Positions 26,668 to 35,644 of a stretch of DNA of 64,000 bases are shown one piece after another. The position numbers and the translations under genes were made by a program. Positions within the stretch are counted from its first letter, which is position 1. Each line of letters opens with the position of its first letter. The notes below the pieces were generated by a model, which was given only the letters and a program-made list of their open reading frames with translations, was not told the DNA's origin and did not search any database. The DNA is from JAJCYK01 sp965212195. GTDB taxonomy: Bacteria; Bacteroidota; Bacteroidia; Cytophagales; Cyclobacteriaceae. The stretch covers positions 62,001-126,000 of the forward strand of contig CBDBUW010000012.1 in assembly GCA_965212195.1 (NCBI GenBank), written 5' to 3'.

Positions 26668-26699
26668 GAAAACTACCACTTGCATAGCATTTCCTATGC
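26668..26699 (-). promoter_or_regulatory. Candidate groES promoter with embedded inverted repeat
   Basis: On the minus strand TAGTTTTC (26668-26675) is one base off the -7 consensus, about 37 bases before the groES start. GCATAG (26682-26687) and CTATGC (26694-26699) form an inverted repeat with a 6-base centre, placed between the expected -33 and -7 boxes. A heat-shock operator is possible but unproven. Confidence 0.4.
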
Positions 26700-26793
26700 C
26701 AATGGGTTATTTTGATAACAATTCATTAAGAAACCGCCAATTTTACAGCTTTTATGCCATATCCGAAAGCTTCTGACAAAATTTAACTGACAA

Positions 26794-26808
26794 TATTACA
26801 TTGTAATA
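26794..26808. promoter_or_regulatory. 15-base palindrome in the groES/hypothetical intergenic region
   Basis: TATTACA-T-TGTAATA is a perfect inverted repeat with 7-base arms, 70 bases upstream of the hypothetical gene at 26879 and about 160 upstream of groES. It has the size and symmetry of a dimeric repressor site. AT-richness makes chance a modest alternative. Confidence 0.35.
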
Positions 26809-26878
26809 AGGGAGAAGGGCTTTCTCTTGATTGAGTTTGCCGGATTGTATAGATTGATTGTTAATTAAATCCAGCACT

Positions 26879-27595
26879 ATGAGCGCACTAGAAAAGGATT
26901 GGCTGACCCAGGGTCTTATGGACTATGAGTATAAGAAATATGTGCTTCTCAGTTATCTGCAAGGAGTGCAATCTTGTTTCGACGAAAAAAAACTATACCC
27001 TTACCTCTCAGATCTGGTATTCCACTACCGCAATCTGCATTCTATTAAGCAAAACAAAGAATTGCTTTTTGAGAATTTCCCTCGAAAGATAGCCAAGGCA
27101 GACTTTGAAAAGTTAAAGATCCACTATCAAAAGCTGGTAGAGGACGATACTGCAATGCATGAATTGGCTCAGATCCTGGCGTTTGCCATACCTACTTTGC
27201 GGGATACCCTTAATGAGGGCCGGGGTCTGTATGAACTGGTGGAGGAACATTTAGAATTGGAGCCCATAGGCATTTGTCCGCTGTATGTGAATGACGGTTA
27301 TTTGTTTATTAATCAACAGACTAAAAGAACTACCCAGGTTTATCAGTATCAGATCACGGTATTCGAAAATCCTCAGGAAAAATTTCGAGGCATCCATACT
27401 CAATACCTGGAAACCGTTAAGAAGGGTTTAGGGCGTACATTTGAGAGTTTAAAACTGGAACTGCTAAAGCGGTATCCGCAACTACCCAATCCAGGCACTT
27501 ATCTTATAGATATTAAAATAGACATTCCCTTTCACGAAACGGCAATGCCGGTGGCTAAAAGAATGCTGGTAAAATATTTGAATGATGCGGCCTAG
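26879..27595 (+). CDS. Conserved-looking protein of unknown function
   Basis: The 238-residue protein is cytoplasmic: it has no signal peptide or membrane helix. The first two thirds are mostly helical (KKYVLLSYLQGVQSCFDEKK, a KAD/KLKIHYQKL helix), and the C-terminal third looks like a beta-sheet domain (PIGICPLYVNDGYLFINQQ, YQYQITVFENPQEKFRGIHT). I do not recognise the family. ATG at 26879 is preferred over a TTG at 26858. It lies next to groESL and its stop directly abuts the convergent secG stop (TAGCTA). Confidence 0.75.
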   Translation: MSALEKDWLTQGLMDYEYKKYVLLSYLQGVQSCFDEKKLYPYLSDLVFHYRNLHSIKQNKELLFENFPRKIAKADFEKLKIHYQKLVEDDTAMHELAQILAFAIPTLRDTLNEGRGLYELVEEHLELEPIGICPLYVNDGYLFINQQTKRTTQVYQYQITVFENPQEKFRGIHTQYLETVKKGLGRTFESLKLELLKRYPQLPNPGTYLIDIKIDIPFHETAMPVAKRMLVKYLNDAA

Positions 27596-28003
27596 CTACT
27601 GAGTGGCATTAGTATCTATAGGTACCACGAGACCGTCGTCCGTGCTCTCACCAGTAGTTTGTTGCGAGCTTTGGTCTGTACCTGTCCCCACTGCGGGATT
27701 AAAGCTTTCCTGGATGGCAGATTTCTGTTGGGCTGCTTCTATATTGGGGCTGACGCCTCCATCAATGGCTTGATTTTTATCGATTATCTTATTGGCGCCA
27801 AGACTTAAAGCCAATATGGCAATGGCAAAGCCCCAGGTGAGCTTTTCCAACAAGTCACCGGTTTTCTTAACTCCCATAATCTGACTGGTGGCCGATCCTC
27901 CAAATTGGCTGGAAAGTCCTCCACCTTTAGAGTTTTGAGCCAATATGATCAGTACCAGCAATACACTCAGTACGATGATCAAGCCAATAATTAATCCCAA
28001 CAT
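27596..28003 (-). CDS. secG: Preprotein translocase subunit SecG
   Basis: The 135-residue protein is the small SecYEG subunit. It has two membrane helices (residues 1-20 and about 52-72) flanking the signature LIILAQNSKGGGLSSQFGG and TSQIMGVKKTGDLLEKLTW. The tail beyond residue 80 is polar, low complexity and Q/S/T-rich, longer than in Escherichia but usual for Bacteroidota. It is the last gene of the miaB-activator-lptE-TPR-secG run. Confidence 0.93.
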   Translation of the reverse strand: MLGLIIGLIIVLSVLLVLIILAQNSKGGGLSSQFGGSATSQIMGVKKTGDLLEKLTWGFAIAILALSLGANKIIDKNQAIDGGVSPNIEAAQQKSAIQESFNPAVGTGTDQSSQQTTGESTDDGLVVPIDTNATQ

Positions 28004-28008
28004 GATTT

Positions 28009-29280
28009 CTACTTACTTAAATTTTCAATTTGACCTGCAAAGTAACTCTTTTTTTTGGGAAACTTCCTAATCAACTTTTTATAAATCTTGATCGCTTCCT
28101 TGTGGTTACCCTGTTTTATCATGATCTTGGCCAGTTGCTCTGTGACCAGCTGATCGTTGAAAGTGGTGCTCCTCTTGGAAAGATCTTTTTGACTGGTAGC
28201 TTCTGAATCCGCACTTAAATTGGGCTTGGAAAGCACCGGTGAATTCTTAATAAAATTATCAATGATCTCAATCTGATCATGCTGGGTTTGGGTTTCAGAT
28301 TCGGAGGGATTGACCATGTCCTCGCTTAGATCCGGCGATTCCTGAAAATGTTGACGGGTCTCTTTAAGCTTACTCAAATTGTCCATCAATTCAGCATGTA
28401 TACTGCTATTGTGCAACTCTGCAGCAATTTGTCGGTCTAGAATGTCCTTGTCTCCCGGGTCGTCCTTAATCTTTGTGTCAGGTGCATCATCAGTCTTGGT
28501 ACCGGTTTTCTTCTGGTGATCTTCTTTTTCCGATTCTTCTTTTTCTAGCGATTCTTCCTCGCCCGTGGGGCTTGCTGCCTCTATAGGAGGGTCAGGTGAA
28601 GTTATTGAATCGTCTTCGGTCTCCTGGACAGTATCCTCTGTTTCGACCTCTGTTGGCTCTTCATCGATGGGTAAATCAGGGCCTTCTGCCTCTAAGGGGT
28701 GTGCAGAATCCTCAATATCTAAATCTGCAGATTCCCCTGCAACGGCCTCTTCAAGAGGTTCAGTGGCAGGGGGAGTGATCACAGGCTCTTCCACTGTCTC
28801 TTCCAGCCTGTCGTCCAATTCTTCACTTCCAGTGTTATCGGGTTCCGTTGATTCGGGCGCATGGGAAACCTTGGTAGGGTCTGATGTCTCCTCTATTGAA
28901 CCTGGAGTGTCTTCATTTTCCAAGGCACTGTCCGATGTTTCTTCCTCTTCAATCCAATCGAAGTTTGCCGGTTCTTGCTTTACAATTTCCTGTTCCCAAA
29001 CGGGGTCTTCTGGTTCTGTATCTGGAAGGGGGGGAGCTTCGGGAACGGTACCTGCTTCGATAAAATGCTTAAGAAGTGTTCGGTCATGGCAATAGGTAGC
29101 GGCTCTTTGTAAGGTCTCGGGAGCGATCTCCTTGTCTAGTTGATGCTGCCCTTTGGCGTTGAGTATATGCAGGACTTGGCTGTAAGGGTATTGTGAGGAG
29201 ATCTCTTGGATTTGATTCAAGTCTTTCTCCAATATCTTGAGAGGATCCTTAACTAACTCAATAAATCTTGTCTTGTTCAC
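28009..29280 (-). CDS. Acidic low-complexity protein with C-terminal tetratricopeptide segment
   Basis: The 423-residue protein begins with a helical segment (about 1-60, FIELVKDPLKILEKDLNQIQ). A long, highly acidic E/D/S/P/T-rich region follows (about 65-270). The C-terminus is TPR-like (LAKIMIKQGNHKEAIKIYKK near residue 380). It has no signal peptide. Proteins of this kind sit between lptE and secG in many Bacteroidota, and their role is unknown. It lies 5 bases before secG and 33 after lptE. The acidic linker suggests a flexible tether. Confidence 0.75.
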   Translation of the reverse strand: MNKTRFIELVKDPLKILEKDLNQIQEISSQYPYSQVLHILNAKGQHQLDKEIAPETLQRAATYCHDRTLLKHFIEAGTVPEAPPLPDTEPEDPVWEQEIVKQEPANFDWIEEEETSDSALENEDTPGSIEETSDPTKVSHAPESTEPDNTGSEELDDRLEETVEEPVITPPATEPLEEAVAGESADLDIEDSAHPLEAEGPDLPIDEEPTEVETEDTVQETEDDSITSPDPPIEAASPTGEEESLEKEESEKEDHQKKTGTKTDDAPDTKIKDDPGDKDILDRQIAAELHNSSIHAELMDNLSKLKETRQHFQESPDLSEDMVNPSESETQTQHDQIEIIDNFIKNSPVLSKPNLSADSEATSQKDLSKRSTTFNDQLVTEQLAKIMIKQGNHKEAIKIYKKLIRKFPKKKSYFAGQIENLSK

Positions 29281-29313
29281 CTATGCTAACTTTACCCTCA
29301 AAAATAATAATTT

Positions 29314-29823
29314 TTACCAATTGGCTACTGTGGCATTAAATATATCAAATATGATCTGATCGAAAATCGTTTCTATAAGCTGGTCTTCTTCGGCTGTCAG
29401 ATTGGTAGTTTGGGAGTCAAAATCATCATAAAAACTGAAACTTCGGGTAAAATTCTCCTCTTCGTTCAAAAGATTAACAAATGTGACCTGCACTTGAATA
29501 GTGAGTCTGGTGGCTCCTGCTACATCCGGAGTTTGATCGTTTCCACTGGCTTGCGGGGCTACCGGGGCCGTTGAGTATCGCACAATACTACCTTCAACCT
29601 GTAACTCACCGTCGTTCTGCACGACATTCAAATTTGTGTTTCTTTGATAATACTCTCGAAGATCTTCCGAAAAAAGCTGACTTAAGTTGGCGGGTCCCTG
29701 TCCGGTATCGTTGAAAAAGTTCTGTACGCTGATAGAAGATGCAGCGGTGTTGGTACCGGTGAAGGTGTATACACCACAGCCATTAAGAAATAAAATCAAA
29801 CACAAACAAAGTCCTCTAATCAT
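29314..29823 (-). CDS. lptE: LptE-like LPS assembly lipoprotein
   Basis: The 169-residue protein is a lipoprotein: the signal peptide ends in a lipobox LFLNGC with the acylated cysteine at position 16, followed by GVYTFTGTN. The family pattern ISVQNFFNDTGQGPANLSQLFSEDLR and the FSFYDDFDSQT segment match LptE of Bacteroidota. It plugs the LptD barrel that inserts lipopolysaccharide in the outer leaflet. Its start overlaps the end of the sigma-54 activator gene by 8 bases. Confidence 0.88.
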   Translation of the reverse strand: MIRGLCLCLILFLNGCGVYTFTGTNTAASSISVQNFFNDTGQGPANLSQLFSEDLREYYQRNTNLNVVQNDGELQVEGSIVRYSTAPVAPQASGNDQTPDVAGATRLTIQVQVTFVNLLNEEENFTRSFSFYDDFDSQTTNLTAEEDQLIETIFDQIIFDIFNATVANW

Positions 29824-31093
29824 CGATCTGATATTGTTTGATCTTCCTATATAACGTACGTTCGGAAATTCCCAGGTCCTGAGCGGCGTATTTTCTTTTG
29901 TTATTATTTTTTCTCAGCGCCTTTATGATCAACTCTCTTTCCTTTTTCTCGATGCTAAGCGAGTCGTCTTCTTCTGTTTCATGGGTAATATCCTGAATAT
30001 CCTGGGCGGATTCGGCGGAATTTACTTCTTTGATCTCGATGGTCGGTTCCTGGGCCTCAGTTTCCGTTAGTATGTAAGGCATTGACTCTTCGGGAGTCTC
30101 CTCTTTAAGATTTTTGAAGAGCCCACCATGCTCCCGTAGCAATTGCTCGTCATTATCACCTCTGAGTAACTCGAACACCAGTTTCTTTAATTCGGTAACG
30201 TCTTTTTTCATATCGAACAGTACCTTGTACAGAATATCTCTTTCTGAAATATCCGTACCTTTTCCAGCTCCTCTGCGGTCATAAAGCACCGGTACACTGC
30301 TATGATTTTGAGGCAGGTATTGCCTGATCTTGTCGGCTGTAACCGTTCGTTCAATTTCTAGAACCGAAACTTGTTCCACCAGGTTTTTCAACTGTCGGAT
30401 GTTTCCCGGAAAACGGTATTTTAATAAAACTGCCTTAGCGTTGTCGGTAAGCTGAATAGGTTTTACTCTATATTTTTCCGAGAAGTCAGCCGCAAATTTT
30501 CTAAACAACAGAATAATGTCTTCACCACGGTCTCGCAGGGGTGGGACACTGATAGGCACGGTACTCAGCCTGTAATAAAGATCTTCTCTAAACTTACCTT
30601 CCAATACGGCTTGGTGAAGGTCTACATTGGAGGCGGCAACCACGCGAACATCCGTCTTTTGTACTTTGGAGGAACCTACCTTAATAAATTCACCATTTTC
30701 CAGTACCCGTAGTAGACGGGCTTGAGTACCCAGAGGCATCTCAGCAATCTCATCCAGGAAAATGGTACCTCCATCAGTAACCTCAAAGTATCCTTTCCGT
30801 GCTTCGTGAGCTCCAGTGAACGAGCCTTTTTCATGACCGAATAACTCAGAGTCGATGGTACCTTCCGGAATGGCGCCACAATTAATGGCGATTGACTTTC
30901 CGTGCTTGCGCGAACTTAATTGGTGAATGATCTTCGAAAAAGATTCTTTGCCGCTACCGCTCTCACCGCTTATCAATACGGTCATATCCGTGGGTGCCAC
31001 CTGGGCAGCCACTTCGATAGCATGGTTCAGCGAAGGGCTGTTCCCGATAATGCCAAAGCGTTGCTTTATACTTAATATTTCCGAATCTTTCAT
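29816..31093 (-). CDS. Sigma-54-dependent transcriptional activator without sensor domain
   Basis: The 425-residue protein starts directly with the AAA+ domain (residues about 12-245). Walker A is GESGSGKES, the sigma-54 contact loop is GSFTGA instead of the usual GAFTGA, and Walker B is FLDEIAEMP. A charged linker (about 290-380) leads to a Fis-type helix-turn-helix (YAAQDLGISERTLYRKIKQY). It has no receiver or GAF domain, so control must come from outside or from its level. It lies 8 bases behind miaB and overlaps lptE, as in many Bacteroidota. Confidence 0.92.
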   Translation of the reverse strand: MKDSEILSIKQRFGIIGNSPSLNHAIEVAAQVAPTDMTVLISGESGSGKESFSKIIHQLSSRKHGKSIAINCGAIPEGTIDSELFGHEKGSFTGAHEARKGYFEVTDGGTIFLDEIAEMPLGTQARLLRVLENGEFIKVGSSKVQKTDVRVVAASNVDLHQAVLEGKFREDLYYRLSTVPISVPPLRDRGEDIILLFRKFAADFSEKYRVKPIQLTDNAKAVLLKYRFPGNIRQLKNLVEQVSVLEIERTVTADKIRQYLPQNHSSVPVLYDRRGAGKGTDISERDILYKVLFDMKKDVTELKKLVFELLRGDNDEQLLREHGGLFKNLKEETPEESMPYILTETEAQEPTIEIKEVNSAESAQDIQDITHETEEDDSLSIEKKERELIIKALRKNNNKRKYAAQDLGISERTLYRKIKQYQIDD

Positions 31094-31101
31094 CAGTTTT
31101 T

Positions 31102-32556
31102 TTATTCCACCTCGCCAAACAATGTGGCAGGCGAACAGTCGTTGACCCGCACGGTCACGTATTGACCCTTTTTAAGGTCTTTTTTTGGGAATATCACTAC
31201 CTTATTGGCGGTGGTGCGTCCTTGTAGATATTCTTCCGATCTCTTGGAAAATCCTTCTATCAGCACCTCGTGCACCTTATTAATATCCCGCTGATTTCGT
31301 TGCAAGGAGTGTTGTTGTTGCTTGGCTATAATCTCCTGCAGACGTTTTTTCTTGGTCTCTAAAGGGATATCATCGGTGTACTTCTTTGCAGCCAGGGTTC
31401 CAGGTCGTTCCGAATAAAAGAACATGTAGGAGAAGTCGTACTGTACCTGATCCATTAATGAAAGCGTTTGCTTATGATCTTCTTCTGTTTCACTGCAAAA
31501 ACCTGCAATCATATCACTGGATATACCGCAATCGTCTCCAAGAATCTCTCTTATGGAATCGATTCTTTGTAAGTACCACTCCCTGGTATAGGTTCGATTC
31601 ATACGTTCCAATACCACGCTGCTGCCGCTCTGAGCGGGAAGATGGATGTACTTACAGACATTTGAATAACGCTTCATGGTGTGTAGTACCTTATCGGTTA
31701 TATCCTTGGGATGCGACGTAGAAAAGCGAATTCTTAAAAGTGGATCGACCCGAGCTACCATCTCCAATAACTGCGCAAAGTCCACGTAGTCTGTTTCCCC
31801 GGCCTTCTCAATTTGGGCCTTGCCTTTAAGCTCCTGGTTTTCTGACCATTTATAACTGTCTACATTTTGTCCCAGCAGTGTTACTTCTCGGTAACCTCTT
31901 TGGAAAAGATCCCTGGCCTCAGCAACTATAGAGTGAGGATCTCGACTGCGCTCTCGACCGCGGGTAAAAGGTACCACGCAAAAAGAACACATGTTATCGC
32001 ACCCCCGCATTATGGATATAAAGGCCGTTACTCCATTAGAATTCAACCTTACCGGAGTGATGTCGGCATAGGTTTCTTCACGGGATAGAAAAGTATTTAC
32101 CGCCCGGCTGCCGGTATCTACTTCGCTTAACAGGTTGGGGATATCGCGGTAAGCATCAGGTCCTGCCACCAGGTCTACAATTTTTTCTTCTTCCAGCAAC
32201 TTGCCTTTCAGGCGCTCCGCCATACAACCCAATATTCCTATAGTTACGTGAGGATTGTTCTTTTTAAGGCCGTTAAAGTGACTAAGCCTTTTCCTGACAG
32301 TTTGTTCAGCCTTATCGCGAATAGAACAGGTGTTGATGAAGATCACATCGGCATGTTCCGGGTTTTTTGTAGTGCCAAATCCACTTTCTCTCATGATGGA
32401 AGTGACGATTTCACTGTCGGAGAAGTTCATCTGGCACCCGTAACTTTCAATATATAGCTTTTTTTGCTGGATCTCGGAATTATCAACCGCTGTCGACTCT
32501 TGCTTATGGGTTGATTTTTCTCCCAAAATTCCCAAATCCTCTATCAATTGCTTCAT
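31102..32556 (-). CDS. miaB: tRNA-2-methylthio-N6-dimethylallyladenosine synthase MiaB
   Basis: The 484-residue radical SAM enzyme adds a methylthio group to i6A37 of tRNA. The N-terminal MTTase domain has KKLYIESYGCQMNFSDSEIV, with further cysteines in NTCSIRDKAE and ILGCMAERL. The radical SAM cluster is CDNMCSFCVVPFTRGRERSR, and the C-terminus is a TRAM domain (VTVRVNDCSPATLFGEV). The frame extends upstream to 32616, but the promoter at 32584-32618 places transcription after that point, so ATG 32556 is chosen. Confidence 0.95.
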   Translation of the reverse strand: MKQLIEDLGILGEKSTHKQESTAVDNSEIQQKKLYIESYGCQMNFSDSEIVTSIMRESGFGTTKNPEHADVIFINTCSIRDKAEQTVRKRLSHFNGLKKNNPHVTIGILGCMAERLKGKLLEEEKIVDLVAGPDAYRDIPNLLSEVDTGSRAVNTFLSREETYADITPVRLNSNGVTAFISIMRGCDNMCSFCVVPFTRGRERSRDPHSIVAEARDLFQRGYREVTLLGQNVDSYKWSENQELKGKAQIEKAGETDYVDFAQLLEMVARVDPLLRIRFSTSHPKDITDKVLHTMKRYSNVCKYIHLPAQSGSSVVLERMNRTYTREWYLQRIDSIREILGDDCGISSDMIAGFCSETEEDHKQTLSLMDQVQYDFSYMFFYSERPGTLAAKKYTDDIPLETKKKRLQEIIAKQQQHSLQRNQRDINKVHEVLIEGFSKRSEEYLQGRTTANKVVIFPKKDLKKGQYVTVRVNDCSPATLFGEVE

Positions 32557-32583
32557 ATGGAATTGTCCCTTGCTGGCAACCTT

Positions 32584-32618
32584 CAAAGATAACAAAAGCT
32601 GAATGAAAAATGACAAAA
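32584..32618 (-). promoter_or_regulatory. miaB operon promoter
   Basis: On the minus strand TTTTG (32614-32618) is followed after 22 bases by TATCTTTG (32584-32591), a perfect -7 box. Transcription would begin near 32577, 21 bases before the miaB ATG, and would serve the five genes down to secG. Confidence 0.55.
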
Positions 32619-32705
32619 TGTCAGGTAAAGAATGCCTAAATAGGTGCCTCAGACCGGTTTTGTTTCTAGCTAGATTTAGGTTATTATTGGTTCACAAAGG
32701 GTATT

Positions 32706-33218
32706 ATGGCATTAATTAAATCTGTAAATGGCCTATCACCAATTATCGGCACAAGCTGTTTTCTAGCAGACAATGCCACTATTGTTGGGGAGGTGGTGTT
32801 AGGGGATCAATGCAGTGTTTGGTTTCAGGCCATATTACGAGGCGACGTCCATTCTATTTCCATCGGGGATCGCACAAATATTCAAGATGGTGTAGTGGTT
32901 CATGGGACCTATAAAAAGGCCAAAACGGTTATCGGAAGCGATGTTTCTATCGGTCACAATGCTATTGTTCATGGCTGCACTATTGAAGACGGGGTTTTAA
33001 TTGGTATGGGTTCCATAGTAATGGATCATGCGGTAGTGGGTAAGGGTTCCATAGTAGCTGCCGGAGCGGTAGTGTTAGGTGGTACCATAATCCCTCCAGG
33101 AGTTGTTTATGCCGGCATTCCCGCTAAAATGGTAAAAAAGGTGGACACGAATTTGCAGCAGGTTATTGCCAACACCCCAGGTAACTATATTAAGTATGCC
33201 TCTTGGTTTGATAAATAA
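32706..33218 (+). CDS. Gamma carbonic anhydrase-like hexapeptide protein
   Basis: The 170-residue protein is a left-handed beta helix of the YrdA/PaaY/gamma-carbonic-anhydrase type. The family hallmarks are QAILRGDVHSISIGDRTNIQ, then VVHGTYKK, GHNAIVHGCTI and VLIGMGSIVMDHAVV. The three metal-binding histidines of the trimer interface can be assigned to VVVHG, SIGHN and IVHGC. Enzyme activity is not certain, since many homologues have none. The holin-like gene follows after 6 bases. Confidence 0.88.
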   Translation: MALIKSVNGLSPIIGTSCFLADNATIVGEVVLGDQCSVWFQAILRGDVHSISIGDRTNIQDGVVVHGTYKKAKTVIGSDVSIGHNAIVHGCTIEDGVLIGMGSIVMDHAVVGKGSIVAAGAVVLGGTIIPPGVVYAGIPAKMVKKVDTNLQQVIANTPGNYIKYASWFDK

Positions 33219-33224
33219 GTTGTT

Positions 33225-33578
33225 ATGAAAATAATTCTGAAGTTATTATTATCTACCCTGGCGGTGCTGGCCACGGGTTACTTACTGGATCCTCATGTAC
33301 AGGTAGATTCTTTCAAAGTGGCACTTTTGGTGGCTGCGGTGCTATCCTTGTTACATGTAACTCTAAAACCCATTTTAGTGGTACTCACCATTCCTATCAC
33401 TGTAATCAGTTTCGGATTGTTTCTTTGGGTGATCAACGCCGCCATGACCCTGTTAGCTGATCATTTCATTGGAGGGTTTCGGGTGGATGGATTTTGGTGG
33501 GCTTTGCTATTCAGTCTGATCTTAGCCATTCTGGTCAGCATACTGCATAAATTTGTCCCTGAAAAGAAACGATCTTAG
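33225..33578 (+). CDS. Phage-holin-like (4-TM, DUF-type) membrane protein
   Basis: The 117-residue protein consists of about four hydrophobic helices (LLLSTLAVLATGYLL, VALLVAAVLSLLHVTLKPIL, PITVISFGLFLWVINAAMTL, WWALLFSLILAILVSILHKF) with the conserved LHVTLKPIL and FGLFLWVINA patterns of the holin_4_2 family. Despite the name there is no phage context; homologues are chromosomal in many bacteria. It ends 2 bases before the convergent porP-like gene. Confidence 0.85.
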   Translation: MKIILKLLLSTLAVLATGYLLDPHVQVDSFKVALLVAAVLSLLHVTLKPILVVLTIPITVISFGLFLWVINAAMTLLADHFIGGFRVDGFWWALLFSLILAILVSILHKFVPEKKRS

Positions 33579-33580
33579 GG

Positions 33581-34570
33581 TTATTGCTGACTGCGACCTG
33601 TACGTTTTGGTTCATAATAGAACCTGGGGTCTTTAGATCCTTCCTCTTTTTCTTTCTTGATCTTGAAACCTTTTTTCACAGGGGGTCGAGTAGGTCCTAG
33701 TCTGATACCTACTTGAAATTCGTGATTGGTGCTTTTGGGACTGAAGTCCTGTGACCCTGAAAACTCTATGGCGTATCCAATGGTGGCTATATCCTGAAGT
33801 CGAACTCCCACCATGGCAGCGGCACCGTAATCTTGTCGGTAAGAAGCACCTATCCAAAACTGTTTTTGTATATGGGCTATAGCTGCTATCTCAAATTGAT
33901 TTACGGTGTCTTTGCTTAGGCGGTACAGGAGTTGAGGCTGGATCTCCAATTGCTCGTTAACAACATATTGATAGCCGGCAGTTAACATTACTCCTCGGAA
34001 GGGATCCAGATCCAGGCCACTAAAGCTGTCGGGGTTTTCCAAGTCAATTGGTTCGGGGTCGAACATAGAAGGTAGGATCAAGCCCAACTGCAATGCCTTC
34101 CATTGGTATTGAACCCCAATCTGGCTTTGAAAATGAGCCTTGCGTTCTTCACCGCTTTGCAAACCCGGCACTCCGGGGTTTGATATGCTCTTCAAGTCGA
34201 TCTGGTCGAACCCGAATCCAAATGAGAATCCTACCCGCAGCATTTGGTCCTCTGTTAGTGGTATAACCCTGGCAAAGGAGGCTAAGGCTAATGATTGGGA
34301 GGCCGTGTCGATGGAAGTATTAAAAAAGGCCAGTCCAAATCCTCCGGAACTCGCCACGGGGGTATTGAAATTGAAAGCGGTATTGGAGGGTTCGTCATTT
34401 CCAAACTGTTGACGCCGATTCACATAGGCAATGGCGTGATTCTCAAATCCTGCCAGCGCTGGATTGTAAATGTATGGATTAAGAAAATAATGATTTTGCA
34501 AAGGGAGCTGCTGACAAAAGATTGGTCCTGCCAGTAGTGCAAAAAACAGCGTAAAAAATAGAGCTCTCAT
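33581..34570 (-). CDS. PorP/SprF-type type IX secretion membrane protein
   Basis: The 329-residue protein has a signal peptide (MRALFFTLFFALLAGPIFCQ) and then the PorP/SprF hallmark QNHYFLNPYIYNPALAGFEN followed by alternating beta strands of an outer-membrane barrel, such as GFGLAFFNTSIDTASQSLAL. In Bacteroidota such proteins anchor or export gliding adhesins and other type IX substrates. The ATG at 34570 directly precedes the signal peptide; an ATG three codons upstream is possible. A basic C-terminal tail (KKGFKIKKEKEEGSK) is present. Confidence 0.9.
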   Translation of the reverse strand: MRALFFTLFFALLAGPIFCQQLPLQNHYFLNPYIYNPALAGFENHAIAYVNRRQQFGNDEPSNTAFNFNTPVASSGGFGLAFFNTSIDTASQSLALASFARVIPLTEDQMLRVGFSFGFGFDQIDLKSISNPGVPGLQSGEERKAHFQSQIGVQYQWKALQLGLILPSMFDPEPIDLENPDSFSGLDLDPFRGVMLTAGYQYVVNEQLEIQPQLLYRLSKDTVNQFEIAAIAHIQKQFWIGASYRQDYGAAAMVGVRLQDIATIGYAIEFSGSQDFSPKSTNHEFQVGIRLGPTRPPVKKGFKIKKEKEEGSKDPRFYYEPKRTGRSQQ

Positions 34571-34589
34571 AACACACAACGAAAGGTAA

Positions 34590-34597
34590 CAAAGATA
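34590..34597 (-). promoter_or_regulatory. -7 element of the porP-like gene
   Basis: The minus strand reads TATCTTTG, identical to the most frequent Bacteroidota -7 box, 20 bases before the ATG. A clear -33 TTTG is not seen at 19-23 bases upstream. Confidence 0.45.
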
Positions 34598-34705
34598 CTT
34601 GAATTATGTGATTTAACTGCTGAATAGTAGGCATTATTGTAACATGTGAGATATTTTAAACAAATAATTAAATAAACCATAGTTCCGCACTGGGGTTTCA
34701 ATTCT

Positions 34706-35605
34706 ATGAAGGTTGCCTGGAATCCACAATATTGCCATCCACTGCCACTTAATCACCGTTTTCCTATGGAAAAATACCAACTCTTGCCTGAGCAACTGTT
34801 GCGGGAGGGAGTGATTAGCAACAACGATCTCTTCAGTCCTGGGCACTTAGAGGAGGTGTATATTACCGCTGCACACCACAAACCATATTGGAGCAAATTA
34901 ATGAAGTTAAAACTAAGCCCCCAGGAGATAAGAAGAACCGGATTCCCCTTGTCCCGGCAGTTGATAGAACGTGAAACTTCTATAGCCAAAGGTACTATAG
35001 AGATTGCACGGTTTGCTTTAAAATATAGGGTAGCGTTTAACATAGCAGGAGGCACGCACCATGCCGGATGGGATTTTGGAGAAGGCTTTTGTTTGCTGAA
35101 TGATATTGCCATTGCTGCCCGCTACCTGATCCTGGAAAAGTTAGCGAGTAAAGTACTGGTGATTGATCTTGATGTGCATCAGGGGAACGGCACTGCCGAT
35201 ATATTTCAAAACGATCCACGGGTAGTCACTTTTAGTATGCACGGTGCCAAGAACTTTCCTTATAATAAATCCAAATCGGACCTTGACGTGCCCTTGGCAG
35301 ACGGTACTGAAGACCTGCAATATTTGGATGTCCTGCATCAACAATTGTGGGGATTTTGCTATGATTCCCATCCGGATTTTGTATTTTATCAGGCGGGGGT
35401 TGATGTATTGGCAAGCGATAATCTAGGCCGGTTGGCACTCACCTCCCAAGGTTGTCGTCAAAGAGATAAAATGGTTTTGGAATTTTGCAGGCAAAATTCC
35501 TTGCCGGTGGCAGTAGTTATGGGGGGTGGCTATTCCCCAAAGATCTCTACGATTATTGAGGCTCATGCTAATACCTACCGATTGGCCCGTGAAATGTTCT
35601 TCTAA
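34706..35605 (+). CDS. Histone-deacetylase-family hydrolase (AcuC/HDAC-like)
   Basis: The 299-residue protein has the arginase-deacetylase fold of class II bacterial HDAC-like amidohydrolases. The catalytic GGTHHAGWDFGEGFCLLND carries the two histidines, and DLDVHQGNGTADIF supplies zinc ligands; the final GGGYS loop is also present. Possible substrates are acetyl-lysine, acetylpolyamines or acetoin-pathway proteins. No acetyltransferase or acetoin genes are adjacent, so the substrate is open. It is divergent from the porP-like gene. Confidence 0.9.
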   Translation: MKVAWNPQYCHPLPLNHRFPMEKYQLLPEQLLREGVISNNDLFSPGHLEEVYITAAHHKPYWSKLMKLKLSPQEIRRTGFPLSRQLIERETSIAKGTIEIARFALKYRVAFNIAGGTHHAGWDFGEGFCLLNDIAIAARYLILEKLASKVLVIDLDVHQGNGTADIFQNDPRVVTFSMHGAKNFPYNKSKSDLDVPLADGTEDLQYLDVLHQQLWGFCYDSHPDFVFYQAGVDVLASDNLGRLALTSQGCRQRDKMVLEFCRQNSLPVAVVMGGGYSPKISTIIEAHANTYRLAREMFF

Positions 35606-35644
35606 CGGTAGAACTTATTTGTGCATAATACGTGTTAAAAATAC

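Noticed and set aside
28565..29095. 176-codon serine-rich open frame opposite the acidic TPR-type gene
   Set aside because: It is the complement of the E/D-rich low-complexity stretch; the sense protein is supported by operon position and a TPR segment.
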